This document shows positions 9,725 through 17,133 of a stretch of 27,280 nt of DNA, piece by piece. This stretch comes from Pseudomonadota bacterium. GTDB taxonomy: Bacteria > Pseudomonadota > Gammaproteobacteria > Burkholderiales > Burkholderiaceae_E. Within the stretch, counting starts at the first letter, position 1. Every line of letters starts with the position of its first letter. The stretch is taken from assembly GCA_023388075.1 (NCBI GenBank), contig JAEWGX010000115.1:1-27280 (forward strand), given 5' to 3'. The notes below the pieces were generated by a model. That model saw nothing but the letters and a program-made list of their open reading frames with translations, did not search any database and was not told the DNA's origin. Both the position numbers and the translations under genes were made by a program.

Positions 9725-9743
9725 CGGCAGCGTCGGGAGATGG

Positions 9744-10409
9744 CTAGTGGGTGTCGCCCGAGGCGGCTGGCGACCGGTCGAACACCCAGTCCATCGCGTG
9801 CCTGGTGCCGCGATTGATCTGCACCTGCCCGACCGCATGCCCTTCGTCGGGCAGAAGGTCCAGGCTCACGTTGGCGCCGACGCCGCGCAGCCGACGGTAA
9901 GCCGCTTCGCCGTAGGCAGCCGGCACGACGCTGTCGCCGCCGCCGTGGATCAGCCGGACCCGGGCCGTCACCCTGTCGTCGGCCGTCGGCAGGCGATGGA
10001 GCCGTGCGGCATAGGCGATCACCAGGCCGGCGCAGCCGGGATCGCCGAAGGCGAGCTCGAGCGCGACGCTCGCTCCCTGGGAGAAGCCGATCACGATGGT
10101 GCGGGCGGCGTCCAGGCCGAGCTCGGCCTGGCGACGCTCGATGCGCTCGCGGGCGCCGACGGCGGAGACGCGGATCGCCTCGGGGTCCACCGGGTATAGC
10201 GCGGGGTCCACCCAATAGCGGCGCGCGCGGCAGGTGCCGTACGGCGCATCGAGCAGCATCGCCTGCGCGCTGCGCAGCTTGAGCTGCCAGGCAAGCGCCG
10301 CGTGCATGATGGCCCCGGGCGACGAGCCGGCGGCATGGAGCAGGGCGATCAGCCGGCGTGGGGGCTCGCCGGTGAGCGGTGGCATGTCGATCGTCTCGGT
10401 GGCGCTCAT
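9744..10409 (-). CDS. Alpha/beta-hydrolase, YpfH-type esterase/phospholipase
   Basis: The 221-residue protein is a cytoplasmic alpha/beta-hydrolase of the carboxylesterase/phospholipase family that includes E. coli YpfH. The nucleophile motif is GFSQGAS (Ser about residue 114), the acid is in HGGGDSVVP and the catalytic His in DEGHAV. The oxyanion-hole strand is LIALLHAAGSSPGA. The ATG at 10409 overlaps the Pit stop (ATGA), so it is chosen as the start and is probably translationally coupled. The natural substrate is unknown; small acyl or thioester substrates are typical of the family. It is the last gene of the minus-strand train. Confidence 0.9.
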   Translation of the reverse strand: MSATETIDMPPLTGEPPRRLIALLHAAGSSPGAIMHAALAWQLKLRSAQAMLLDAPYGTCRARRYWVDPALYPVDPEAIRVSAVGARERIERRQAELGLDAARTIVIGFSQGASVALELAFGDPGCAGLVIAYAARLHRLPTADDRVTARVRLIHGGGDSVVPAAYGEAAYRRLRGVGANVSLDLLPDEGHAVGQVQINRGTRHAMDWVFDRSPAASGDTH

Positions 10410-11383
10410 GCCAGCGCCTTCGCCGCGAGGCAGGCCAGGGCGCCAATCAGCGCCGCGGCGGGGAGCGTAATCGCCCAGGCCCAGAGGATGACCCGGGCCA
10501 CGCCCCAGCGCACCGAGTTGACCCGGTTGACCGCCCCGACGCCGACGATGGACGCGGTGAGCGCCTGGGTGGTCGAGATCGGGGCGCCGAACCAGGTGGC
10601 GAAATGGATGGTGGCCGCGCCGACCGCCTCGGCGCAGAAGCCGCCAGCCGGCGTCAGCTTGATCAGCCGCTGCCCCATCGTGCGCACGATGCGCCAGCCC
10701 CCGAACAGCGTCCCGGCTGCGATCGCAAGGTAGCTCGCAAGCACGGCCCAAGTCGGGGGCGCGTCGGCCGCGGCCTGGCCGGCGCCGAGGAGCAGCAGCC
10801 AGACGATGCCCAGTGTTTTCTGGCCGTCGTTGCTGCCGTGCCCGATGCTGTAGACGGCGGAGCTCAAGAGTTGCAGTTGACGCAGGCGTCGGTCCGCCTT
10901 GCGGGCGTCCACGTGGCTGAAAGCCCGCAGCACCGCAACCATCAGGCCCGCGCCCAGCAACAGGCCGATCAGCGGCGCGAGCAGCAGGAAGAGCAGGAAG
11001 AGCCCCAGCCCGGGCAGCAGCAGCGCCTGCGGGCCGGCGCTCGCCATGGTGGCTCCCGCCAGGCCCGCGATCAGCGCATGCGACGAGCTGGTGGGGATGC
11101 CCAGCCGCAGCGTGATGAGGTTCCACACGATCGCGGCGATCAGCGCGCCGAACACCGCAGCGGGATCGACCACGGTCGGATCCACCAGCCCGGTGCCGAT
11201 CGTGGTCGCGACGCCGGTCTGCAGCAGCGCGAGCGCGAGCAGGTTGAAGCCGGCTGCCCACGCCACCGCCTGGTGGGGGCGCAGGACCCGGGTGGAGACC
11301 ACCGTGGCGATCGAGTTGGCCGCGTCGTGGAACCCGTTGAGGAAGCCGAACGCGAGCGCCAGCAGGACCAGGAAGCTAAGCAT
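10406..11383 (-). CDS. pit: PiT-family inorganic phosphate transporter
   Basis: This 325-residue integral membrane protein has about 10 hydrophobic segments. It shows both family repeats: GFLNGFHDAANSIATVVSTRVL near the N-terminus and YSIGHGSNDGQKTLGI around residue 180, each with the conserved Asn-Asp/Asp-Ala transport motif. It takes up phosphate (usually as metal phosphate) by proton or sodium coupling. It is shorter than E. coli PitA (499 residues), matching the compact PiT form found in many betaproteobacteria. Its start overlaps the DUF47 gene by 8 bases, a pairing found widely, in which the PhoU-like DUF47 protein tunes the transporter. Confidence 0.95.
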   Translation of the reverse strand: MLSFLVLLALAFGFLNGFHDAANSIATVVSTRVLRPHQAVAWAAGFNLLALALLQTGVATTIGTGLVDPTVVDPAAVFGALIAAIVWNLITLRLGIPTSSSHALIAGLAGATMASAGPQALLLPGLGLFLLFLLLAPLIGLLLGAGLMVAVLRAFSHVDARKADRRLRQLQLLSSAVYSIGHGSNDGQKTLGIVWLLLLGAGQAAADAPPTWAVLASYLAIAAGTLFGGWRIVRTMGQRLIKLTPAGGFCAEAVGAATIHFATWFGAPISTTQALTASIVGVGAVNRVNSVRWGVARVILWAWAITLPAAALIGALACLAAKALA

Positions 11384-12011
11384 GCTGCAGCACGATGCCC
11401 TCGATGACGTCGGCCACGTCCTCGCAGCGGTCCGTCAGGGCCTCGAGCAGCTCGTAGACTTCCTTGAGCTTGATCACCTGCAGTATGTCGCTCTCGTTTC
11501 GAAAGAGCTTCGACATCGCCGAGCGCATGACGCGGTCGGCGTCCGACTCGATCTGGTCGATCTCCTCGCACAGCTTGAGGATGGTGCTCGCGTTGCCCAT
11601 GTCGTCGAGCAGGTCCACTGCATCCTTCACCCGCAGGCATCCCATCTCCGCGAGCTGGGCGAGCTGCACCGCATCCCGCGAGATCCGGCGCAGGTCGTAG
11701 AGCTCGGTGGTCTCGGCGGCATCCTGCGTGAGGTCCAGCACGTCGTCCATGCGGTTGATGAGCCGCTGCATGTCGTCGCGGTCGAACGGCGTGACGAAGC
11801 TTCGCTGGAGCAGCGCGATGGTCTCGTGCGCGACCGAGTCGGCGTTCTTCTCGCAGGCGTCGATGCTCGCCAGCCGGTCGCGGCGCGCGGCCTCGTCGCC
11901 AAAGGCATCGAGGAGCGCGACCAGGTGGCCGGCGCCTTCGACGATCTGGGCGCCGTGCTGGCTGTAGAGCTCGAAGAAGCGCCGTTCCTTGGGGATCAGG
12001 GAGGAGAGCAT
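11376..12011 (-). CDS. DUF47 PhoU-like regulatory protein paired with Pit
   Basis: The 211-residue, almost wholly helical protein begins MLSSLIPKERRFFELYSQHG and has repeated acidic helices (CEKNADSVAHETIALL, FVTPFDRDDMQRLINRMDDVLD, EEIDQIESDADRVMR). These E/DxxxD-type helices are the metal-binding signature of the PhoU/DUF47 (TIGR00153) fold. Such proteins are soluble and are thought to regulate the PiT transporter encoded next to them. ATG 12011 is used because the family starts at MLSS and a GAGG lies upstream; the open frame upstream is unrelated. Its stop overlaps the pit start by 8 bases. A 61-base gap separates it from DUF1841 upstream, with no obvious promoter. Confidence 0.92.
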   Translation of the reverse strand: MLSSLIPKERRFFELYSQHGAQIVEGAGHLVALLDAFGDEAARRDRLASIDACEKNADSVAHETIALLQRSFVTPFDRDDMQRLINRMDDVLDLTQDAAETTELYDLRRISRDAVQLAQLAEMGCLRVKDAVDLLDDMGNASTILKLCEEIDQIESDADRVMRSAMSKLFRNESDILQVIKLKEVYELLEALTDRCEDVADVIEGIVLQHA

Positions 12012-12072
12012 GGGGACCTCTGCCGGCCGCGCGCCGGAAGAGAGCCTTCCGCAGGCGGCGAAACCAGCGAGT

Positions 12073-12528
12073 TTAGCCGGCTCCGGAACCGTCCGCCGGC
12101 ACGCCAGCCCGCCGGCGCAGGCACTGCAGGTAGGCCTCCTGGTCCGGCGGCCGGCCGTCGCGCTGGGACCGCCAGAGGGTCTCGGCCAGGCACTCCTGGG
12201 CCTGGTGCGCGGCCTCGTGCGCGTCGCCAAGCCGGCGCTCGAGCGCCTGCATGCAGGCGCGGATACCGGGCGGCTGGTCGATCGAGAGCTGCTCGGCGAT
12301 GGCCAGGTGCAGGGACAGGTGCAGGAACGGGTTGGTCCGCCCGCGCGTGGGCGAGTAGTCGGCGGCGACCGCCGCGTCCGGGTCGGCCAGCTCCGCCTGG
12401 TACTCCGGATGCTTCAGGATCCAGTCGAGCGCGATCGCCTCGATCGGCGTGAGCGGCGCGCGCTCGCCGTGCTTGCGCCAGACCTCGCAGAAGAACCGCC
12501 GTACGTCGGCAAGGCTCGGGTCAAACAT
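12073..12528 (-). CDS. DUF1841 family protein
   Basis: The 151-residue protein starts MFDPSLADVRRFFCEVWRKHGERAPLTPIEAIALDWILKHPEY, the hallmark of DUF1841, a family found mainly in beta- and gammaproteobacteria with no known function. It continues with a His-rich helix (NPFLHLSLHLAIAEQLSIDQPPGIR), also a family hallmark. No signal peptide or membrane segment is seen, so it should be cytoplasmic. Its start overlaps the nth stop by 8 bases. That coupling suggests a role beside the Fe-S repair enzyme or the RsxB protein, but this is inference. Confidence 0.9.
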   Translation of the reverse strand: MFDPSLADVRRFFCEVWRKHGERAPLTPIEAIALDWILKHPEYQAELADPDAAVAADYSPTRGRTNPFLHLSLHLAIAEQLSIDQPPGIRACMQALERRLGDAHEAAHQAQECLAETLWRSQRDGRPPDQEAYLQCLRRRAGVPADGSGAG

Positions 12529-13270
12529 CGCGCGCTCTCCCGCGGGCCTCGGGCTCGTCGGCCTGCTCGACGAGCGGCGTGCCGTCGCCAGCCGGGATGC
12601 GCCGCGGAGGCCGGTCGAGCGCGCTCCGTGCCGGTGGTGGCGGCGTCTTGGGCTTGAAGCTGCACAGGTCCACCACCAGGCAGCGCCAGCATTCGGGCCG
12701 GCGGGCCTTGCAGACGTAGCGCCCGTGCAGGATCAGCCAGTGGTGCGCGTTCTGGCGATAGGCCGCCGGCACCGCCTTCAGCAGCTTGCGCTCGACCTCC
12801 TGCACCGTCTTCCCGCGGGCAAGCCCGAGGCGGTTGGAGACGCGGAAAATGTGCGTGTCGACCGCGATCGTCGGCTGGCTGAAGGCGGTGTTGAGGATCA
12901 CGTTGGCCGTCTTGCGTCCCACGCCCGGCAGTGCCTCGAGCGCTGCGCGATCGCGCGGCACCTCGCCGCCGTGCTCGCGCAGCAGGATCTCGCAGGTCTG
13001 CAGCACGTGCCGCGCCTTGGTCCGGTAGAGACCGATCGTGCGGATGGCTTCGGTGAATCGCTCGAGTCCCATGTCGAGGATCGCCTGCGGCGTGTTCGCC
13101 ACCGGGAACAGTCGCCGGGTGACCGCGTTCACGCCCTTGTCGGTCGCCTGTGCCGACAGCATCACCGCGACCAGCAGCTCGAAGGCGGTGGTGTACTCGA
13201 GCTCGGTGGTCGGCTCCGGGTTGGCCGCCGCGAATCGCTCGAAGAGCGCGAGCCGGTCCGCGGGCTTCAT
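12521..13270 (-). CDS. nth: Endonuclease III, DNA glycosylase/AP lyase
   Basis: Nth removes oxidised pyrimidines and nicks abasic sites in base-excision repair. The protein has 249 residues. The helix-hairpin-helix LPGVGRKTANV holds catalytic Lys120, VDTHIFR holds Asp138, and the 4Fe-4S loop is C187-X6-C194-X2-C197-X5-C203. All these numbers are identical to E. coli Nth. The E. coli protein ends near residue 211, so this one has a C-terminal tail of about 40 residues rich in Pro, Arg and acidic residues. The ATG overlaps the rsxB stop (ATGA). In E. coli nth is the last gene of the rsx operon; here only rsxB is kept beside it. Confidence 0.97.
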   Translation of the reverse strand: MKPADRLALFERFAAANPEPTTELEYTTAFELLVAVMLSAQATDKGVNAVTRRLFPVANTPQAILDMGLERFTEAIRTIGLYRTKARHVLQTCEILLREHGGEVPRDRAALEALPGVGRKTANVILNTAFSQPTIAVDTHIFRVSNRLGLARGKTVQEVERKLLKAVPAAYRQNAHHWLILHGRYVCKARRPECWRCLVVDLCSFKPKTPPPPARSALDRPPRRIPAGDGTPLVEQADEPEARGRARDV

Positions 13271-13860
13271 CGCGCGCTCGCGCTGCGGACGCGCTCGAGT
13301 ATGGCGCCGAGCCGCCGCGCCCGTTCCGCCGGCGCGGCGAGGGCCGTGAGCGGATCCGACGGAACCTGCCGGGGCGCGGGGGCCGCGAGCGCGGCGAGGC
13401 GAGCCGCCCGTGCCTGGTGGTTGGCGCGGCCGCGCGCGCTGTCGGGGCCCGCCCACGCCTCTTCGACCGGCATCATGGCGATGCAGTCGACCGGACACGG
13501 TGCCAGGCACAGGTCGCATCCGGTGCAGCGATCGGCCAGCACGTGATGCTGGTGGCGCGCGGCGCCCACGATGGCATCCACCGGGCAGGCCAGGATGCAC
13601 TTGGTGCAGCCGATGCAGGCGTCGTTGTCGATGTGTGCCACGCGGCGATCCGGCACCGGGCCGCATTCAGGCGCGAGCGGCAATGCCTCGCCGCCGAGCA
13701 GGCGCGCCAGCGCCCGGATCGTCGCGTCGCCGCCCGGTGGACAACGGTTTATCGCGGCCTCGCCTGCGGCGACGGCACGCGCGTAGGGAAGGCAGCCGTC
13801 ATAGCCGCAGCGGCGGCACTGCGTCTGCGGAAGGAGGGCGTCGATTTCCTGGGGATTCAC
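13267..13860 (-). CDS. rsxB: RsxB/RnfB-like iron-sulfur protein lacking the membrane anchor
   Basis: From GTG 13860 the protein has 197 residues. An N-terminal 4Fe-4S domain uses C15, C18, C23 and C40 (CRRCGYDGCLPYA...CPPGG), as in RnfB. Two ferredoxin clusters follow: CIGCTKCILACPVDAI (C81-C91) and CTGCDLCLAPCPVDCI (C111-C121). The C-terminal 70 residues are Ala/Arg-rich. RnfB normally begins with a transmembrane helix; here it is missing, so the protein should be soluble. No other rnf/rsx gene is present. The GTG start overlaps the phaZ stop (GTGA) and is the only start near the first cluster. Electron transfer is certain as a type of role; partners are unknown. Confidence 0.9.
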   Translation of the reverse strand: MNPQEIDALLPQTQCRRCGYDGCLPYARAVAAGEAAINRCPPGGDATIRALARLLGGEALPLAPECGPVPDRRVAHIDNDACIGCTKCILACPVDAIVGAARHQHHVLADRCTGCDLCLAPCPVDCIAMMPVEEAWAGPDSARGRANHQARAARLAALAAPAPRQVPSDPLTALAAPAERARRLGAILERVRSASAR

Positions 13861-15128
13861 CCCGCCCTGCGTCGGCGCGGCCGGTTGGCATCGGCGATGA
13901 AGCCACGCACGTAGGGGTAGATGATCTGTCGCCAGCGCCTGCCACTGAAGATGCCATAGTGCCCGGCGCCCTCGGCGAGGAGGTGCTGGTGCATGGAGGA
14001 CCGGAGTCCGGAGCAGAGGTCGTGGGCAGCGGCGGTCTGGCCCACGCCGGAGATGTCGTCGAGCTCGCCCTCGATGGTGAGCAGCGGCACCGTCCGGATG
14101 TCCGCCGGGCGCACGCGCATCATCGCTCCTCCCAGCGGGACGTCCCACAGGCCGCGCGGCAGCAGGAACTCCTGGAACACGGCGTGGATCGTCTCGAGGT
14201 AGAAGTCCGCGGGCAGGTCCATCACCGCGTTGTACTCGTCGTAGAAGCGGCGATGCCCTTCGGCGTCCTCGAGGTCGCCGCGAACCAGGTTGAGGTAGAA
14301 ATCCCAGTGTGACTGCGCATGCCGGTCGGGATTCATCGACACGAAGCCCGCGTGCTGCAGGAAGCCGGGGTAGACGCGCCTGCCGGCGCCCGCATAGCGG
14401 CCCGGGACGCGGTGGATCACGGTGCGCTCGAACCACTCGAAGGGCTTCGCCGTTGCCAGGTCGTTGACCGCCGTGGGGCTCTGGCGCGGATCGATCGGCC
14501 CGCCCATCAGCGTCATGCTGCGCGGCAGGCTCGGATCCCCGAGCGTGGCCATCAGTGATATGGCGGCCAGCACCGGCACGGTCGGCTGGCAGACCGAGAC
14601 CACGTGGGTATCGGGTCCGAGATGCCGGAGAAAATCGATGCAGTACTGGACGTAGTCGTGGAGGTGAAACTCGCCCAGGGACAGGCGCACCATGCGGGCG
14701 TCGACCCAGTCCGTGATGTAGACGTCGTGATCGGGGAGCATCGCCCGCACGGTATCGCGCAGCAGGGTCGCGTGGTGACCCGAAAGCGGCGCCACCACCA
14801 GCACCCGCGGGTCCGCGCCGTGTGAGGCGAGGTCGGGGGGGAGGGCGCGCTCGAAGTGGAGCAGCCGGCAGAACGGCTTCTCCAGGGCGATGCGCTCCCG
14901 CACCGCGACCTCGTTGCCGTCGATCACCGTGCTCGCCAGCCCGAATCCGGGCTTCTCGTACTCCTTGCCCAGCCGATGCAGCAACTCGAATCCCGCCGCG
15001 GCCCGGGTCGCGAGCGGCGAGTAGCTGAAGGGACTGTAGGGGCTGCTGTACAGCTTGCTCATCGCCCCCGCCCAGGTCGAGACAGGGGTCAGTACCGCCC
15101 TCTGGGCTTCACGTACCTCGTAGAGCAT
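13857..15128 (-). CDS. phaZ: Intracellular polyhydroxyalkanoate depolymerase
   Basis: PhaZ mobilises stored PHB granules in the cytoplasm. The 423-residue protein starts MLYEVREAQRAVLTP, like PhaZ1 of Ralstonia eutropha (MLYQLHEFQR). The nucleophile is a cysteine, C180 in VSVCQPTVPVLA, equal in setting to C183 of PhaZ1. The acid is in TIEGELDDISG and the His in AEGAGHYGIFSG. The motif APLSGHHATLLRDTVR is a family landmark. ATG 15128 is chosen by family alignment; the open frame upstream has no similarity. The stop overlaps the rsxB start by 4 bases. Upstream, 15129-15374 is a 246-bp gap with no gene, probably holding the phaZ promoter, though no strong hexamers stand out. Confidence 0.96.
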   Translation of the reverse strand: MLYEVREAQRAVLTPVSTWAGAMSKLYSSPYSPFSYSPLATRAAAGFELLHRLGKEYEKPGFGLASTVIDGNEVAVRERIALEKPFCRLLHFERALPPDLASHGADPRVLVVAPLSGHHATLLRDTVRAMLPDHDVYITDWVDARMVRLSLGEFHLHDYVQYCIDFLRHLGPDTHVVSVCQPTVPVLAAISLMATLGDPSLPRSMTLMGGPIDPRQSPTAVNDLATAKPFEWFERTVIHRVPGRYAGAGRRVYPGFLQHAGFVSMNPDRHAQSHWDFYLNLVRGDLEDAEGHRRFYDEYNAVMDLPADFYLETIHAVFQEFLLPRGLWDVPLGGAMMRVRPADIRTVPLLTIEGELDDISGVGQTAAAHDLCSGLRSSMHQHLLAEGAGHYGIFSGRRWRQIIYPYVRGFIADANRPRRRRAG

Positions 15129-15374
15129 TCGCGTCGATTCTCCAGCCGGGTCTCCGGCATCTGGCCAAGGGGCCGACCGCGACAAGCAAGACGCAGTCCT
15201 GCCTGCAGAGCCTACTCCCGTAATCCTGCTCTTCCAACGTATTGGGTCCCATCTCGGGGTACCGAGCGGCTGTCCTGGCAGGTTCTCCGGCACTTGCGAG
15301 GAGACCTGCGTCACGAAAAGCGCGCGGGCGGCGGCCAGTCACGGTCTTCGGGGCGCTGCCAGCCCTCAACGCTG

Positions 15375-15698
15375 CTAGCCCTCAAGATACTTGAGCTTGT
15401 CCTTTTCGTCCTTCCACTCGTCTGCCTCGGGCAACGGTCCCTTGGTCCGCGTGATGCTGGGCCAGCTCTTGGACTTCTCCGCATTCAGCTCGACGAAGTG
15501 CTGCTGGTCGGCCGGCACGTCCTCCTCGGCCTTGATCGCCTCTACCGGGCACTCCGGAATGCAAACGGCGCAGTCGATGCACTCGTCCGGGTCGATGACC
15601 AGCATATTGGGGCCTTCGCGGAAGCAGTCCACCGGGCAGACATCCACGCAGTCGGTGTACTTGCAGCGGATACAGGATTCGAGGACGATGTGCGGCAT
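15375..15698 (-). CDS. fdxA: 7Fe ferredoxin FdxA
   Basis: The 107-residue ferredoxin has the Azotobacter FdI cysteine pattern shifted by one. C9, C17 and C50 should hold the 3Fe-4S cluster; C21, C40, C43 and C46 the 4Fe-4S cluster. C12 and C25 are the usual extra cysteines. The C-terminal part (SKSWPSITRTKGPLPEADEW) is the typical FdxA extension. It is a cytoplasmic low-potential electron carrier. It stands upstream of phaZ-rsxB-nth on the same strand, separated by 246 bases. No clear Shine-Dalgarno precedes the ATG. A TAAAAT -10 candidate lies about 118 bases upstream. Confidence 0.97.
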   Translation of the reverse strand: MPHIVLESCIRCKYTDCVDVCPVDCFREGPNMLVIDPDECIDCAVCIPECPVEAIKAEEDVPADQQHFVELNAEKSKSWPSITRTKGPLPEADEWKDEKDKLKYLEG

Positions 15699-15814
15699 GA
15701 CGAGGCGGTGTCTTCAGCGAATAGGAGTGTCCCGAAGCCGGGATTCGCCCGGCCAGGCCCGCGAGGAACCTGGCAAGCCCGGGACGGCCCGGCGTTTGCT
15801 TGGGCCCGGTCCCC

Positions 15815-15820
15815 ATTTTA
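15815..15820 (-). promoter_or_regulatory. Possible -10 box for fdxA
   Basis: On the minus strand this reads TAAAAT followed by GGGG, five of six bases of TATAAT. Transcription would start about 110 bases before the fdxA ATG. The -35 region is not convincing. Confidence 0.35.
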
Positions 15821-15896
15821 GCGCCTGTCATGCGTTTTCCCCGCCCGGGGCTCATTTCCGCGAGCCTGTACCCGCCGGAATTCGATGCCGGCCTGA

Positions 15897-15909
15897 CTAG
15901 AATGGCTCC
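15897..15909 (+). promoter_or_regulatory. Possible -10 box directly before pncB (leaderless start)
   Basis: TAGAAT at 15898-15903 matches TATAAT at five of six bases and ends 7 bases before the pncB ATG, the same distance as before hemH. There is no ribosome-binding sequence between. This would give an mRNA starting at or beside the initiation codon. The -35 position (CCGGAA) is poor. Confidence 0.4.
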
Positions 15910-17133
15910 ATGATCATCCATTCCCTGCTGGATACCGACCTCTACAAGTTCACGATGATGCAGGTGGTGCTGCATCACTTCCCCGGAGCGCAGGTCGAGT
16001 ACCGGTTCAAGTGCCGCAATCCGGGCATCGACCTGGTCCCGTACATCGACCAGATCCGGGAGGAAATCGCGAACCTCTGCACCTTGCGCTTCAAGGAGGA
16101 GGAGCTGGAGTATCTGCGCCAGCTGCGCTTCGTGAAGAGCGACTTCGTCGATTTCCTCGCGCTCTTTCACATGAACGAGAAGTACATCTCGGTGCGGGCG
16201 GCGGACCCCGCGGACGGGCGCAGCCGCAAGGGCGAGATCGAGATCACCATCCGGGGTCCCTGGCTGCACACGATCCTCTTCGAGATCCCGGTGCTCGCGA
16301 TCGTGAACGAGCTCTACTTTCGCCACACCGTGCCGGAGCCGGACTTCGACGAAGGGATGCGGCGACTCGAGGCCAAGATCCGCACGGTGGTGGACGATCC
16401 CGACATGGAGGGTGTTCGCATCGCGGACTACGGCAGCCGGCGCCGATTCTCGCTCGAGTGGCACGACCGGGTGCTCAAGACCTGCAAGGCGCGCCTCGGC
16501 GAATGCTTCGCCGGGACCTCCAACGTCATGTTCGCCATGCGTCTGGGCGTGGTGCCGCTCGGCACCATGGCGCACGAATACCTCCAGGCCTGCCAGGCGC
16601 TCGGGCCGCGCCTGCGGGACTCGCAGACCTTCGGCTTCGAGATGTGGGCGAAGGAGTATCGCGGCGACCTCGGGATCGCGTTGTCGGACGTCTTCGGTTT
16701 CGATGCGTTCCTGCGCGACTTCGACCTCTATTTCTGCAAGCTGTTCGACGGCGCGCGTCACGACTCCGGCGACCCCTTCGCCTGGGGCGAGCGGTTGATC
16801 GCGCACTACCTGGCGAACAGGGTCAATCCGGCCACCAAGACTCTGGTCTTCTCGGACGCGTTGACCTTCGACGTGATCAAGCGTCTCTATCTGCGCTTCA
16901 AGGACCGGGTGCATGTCGCCTTCGGGATCGGCACGAACCTCACCAACGACCTGGGCTACACTCCCCTTCAGATCGTGATCAAGATGGTCCGCTGCAACGG
17001 GCAGCCGGTGGCCAAGCTTTCGGACACGCCCGCGAAGAACATGTGCGACGACGAGGCCTACATCCAGTACCTGCGCCAGGTTTTCGACATCAAGCCGCCA
17101 CCCGCCGGCCCCGCTCCGGCGAGCGCGCCATGA
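15910..17133 (+). CDS. pncB: Nicotinate phosphoribosyltransferase
   Basis: PncB makes nicotinate mononucleotide from nicotinate and PRPP with ATP hydrolysis, in NAD salvage. The 407-residue length matches the family (about 400). It starts LLDTDLYKFTMMQVVLHHFPGAQVEYRFKCRN, the standard N-terminus. GTMAHEYLQA near residue 220 holds the His (about H222) that is phosphorylated during catalysis. DGARHDSGDPFAWGE and KTLVFSDALTFD are further landmarks, and LGYTPLQIVIKMVRCNGQPVAKLSDTPAKNMC closes the active site. ATG 15910 is used; the ATG at 15902 is out of frame. Its stop overlaps the next gene (ATGA). Confidence 0.97.
   Translation: MIIHSLLDTDLYKFTMMQVVLHHFPGAQVEYRFKCRNPGIDLVPYIDQIREEIANLCTLRFKEEELEYLRQLRFVKSDFVDFLALFHMNEKYISVRAADPADGRSRKGEIEITIRGPWLHTILFEIPVLAIVNELYFRHTVPEPDFDEGMRRLEAKIRTVVDDPDMEGVRIADYGSRRRFSLEWHDRVLKTCKARLGECFAGTSNVMFAMRLGVVPLGTMAHEYLQACQALGPRLRDSQTFGFEMWAKEYRGDLGIALSDVFGFDAFLRDFDLYFCKLFDGARHDSGDPFAWGERLIAHYLANRVNPATKTLVFSDALTFDVIKRLYLRFKDRVHVAFGIGTNLTNDLGYTPLQIVIKMVRCNGQPVAKLSDTPAKNMCDDEAYIQYLRQVFDIKPPPAGPAPASAP

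Noticed and set aside
15253..15266. Short CTCGG-GGTA-CCGAG dyad in the phaZ upstream gap.
   Set aside because: Only 5-bp arms in a GC-rich sequence, with no flanking feature to support an operator or terminator.
13857..15314. A longer PHA depolymerase starting upstream of 15128.
   Set aside because: The extra residues do not resemble the family, whose proteins begin at the MLY motif encoded at 15128.
15811..15818. CCCCATTT on the plus strand before pncB, a perfect sigma-32 -10 sequence.
   Set aside because: No CTTGAA-like hexamer lies 13-16 bases upstream; the nearest CTTGGG is only 6 bases away. The same bases read on the other strand as a TAAAAT box for fdxA.
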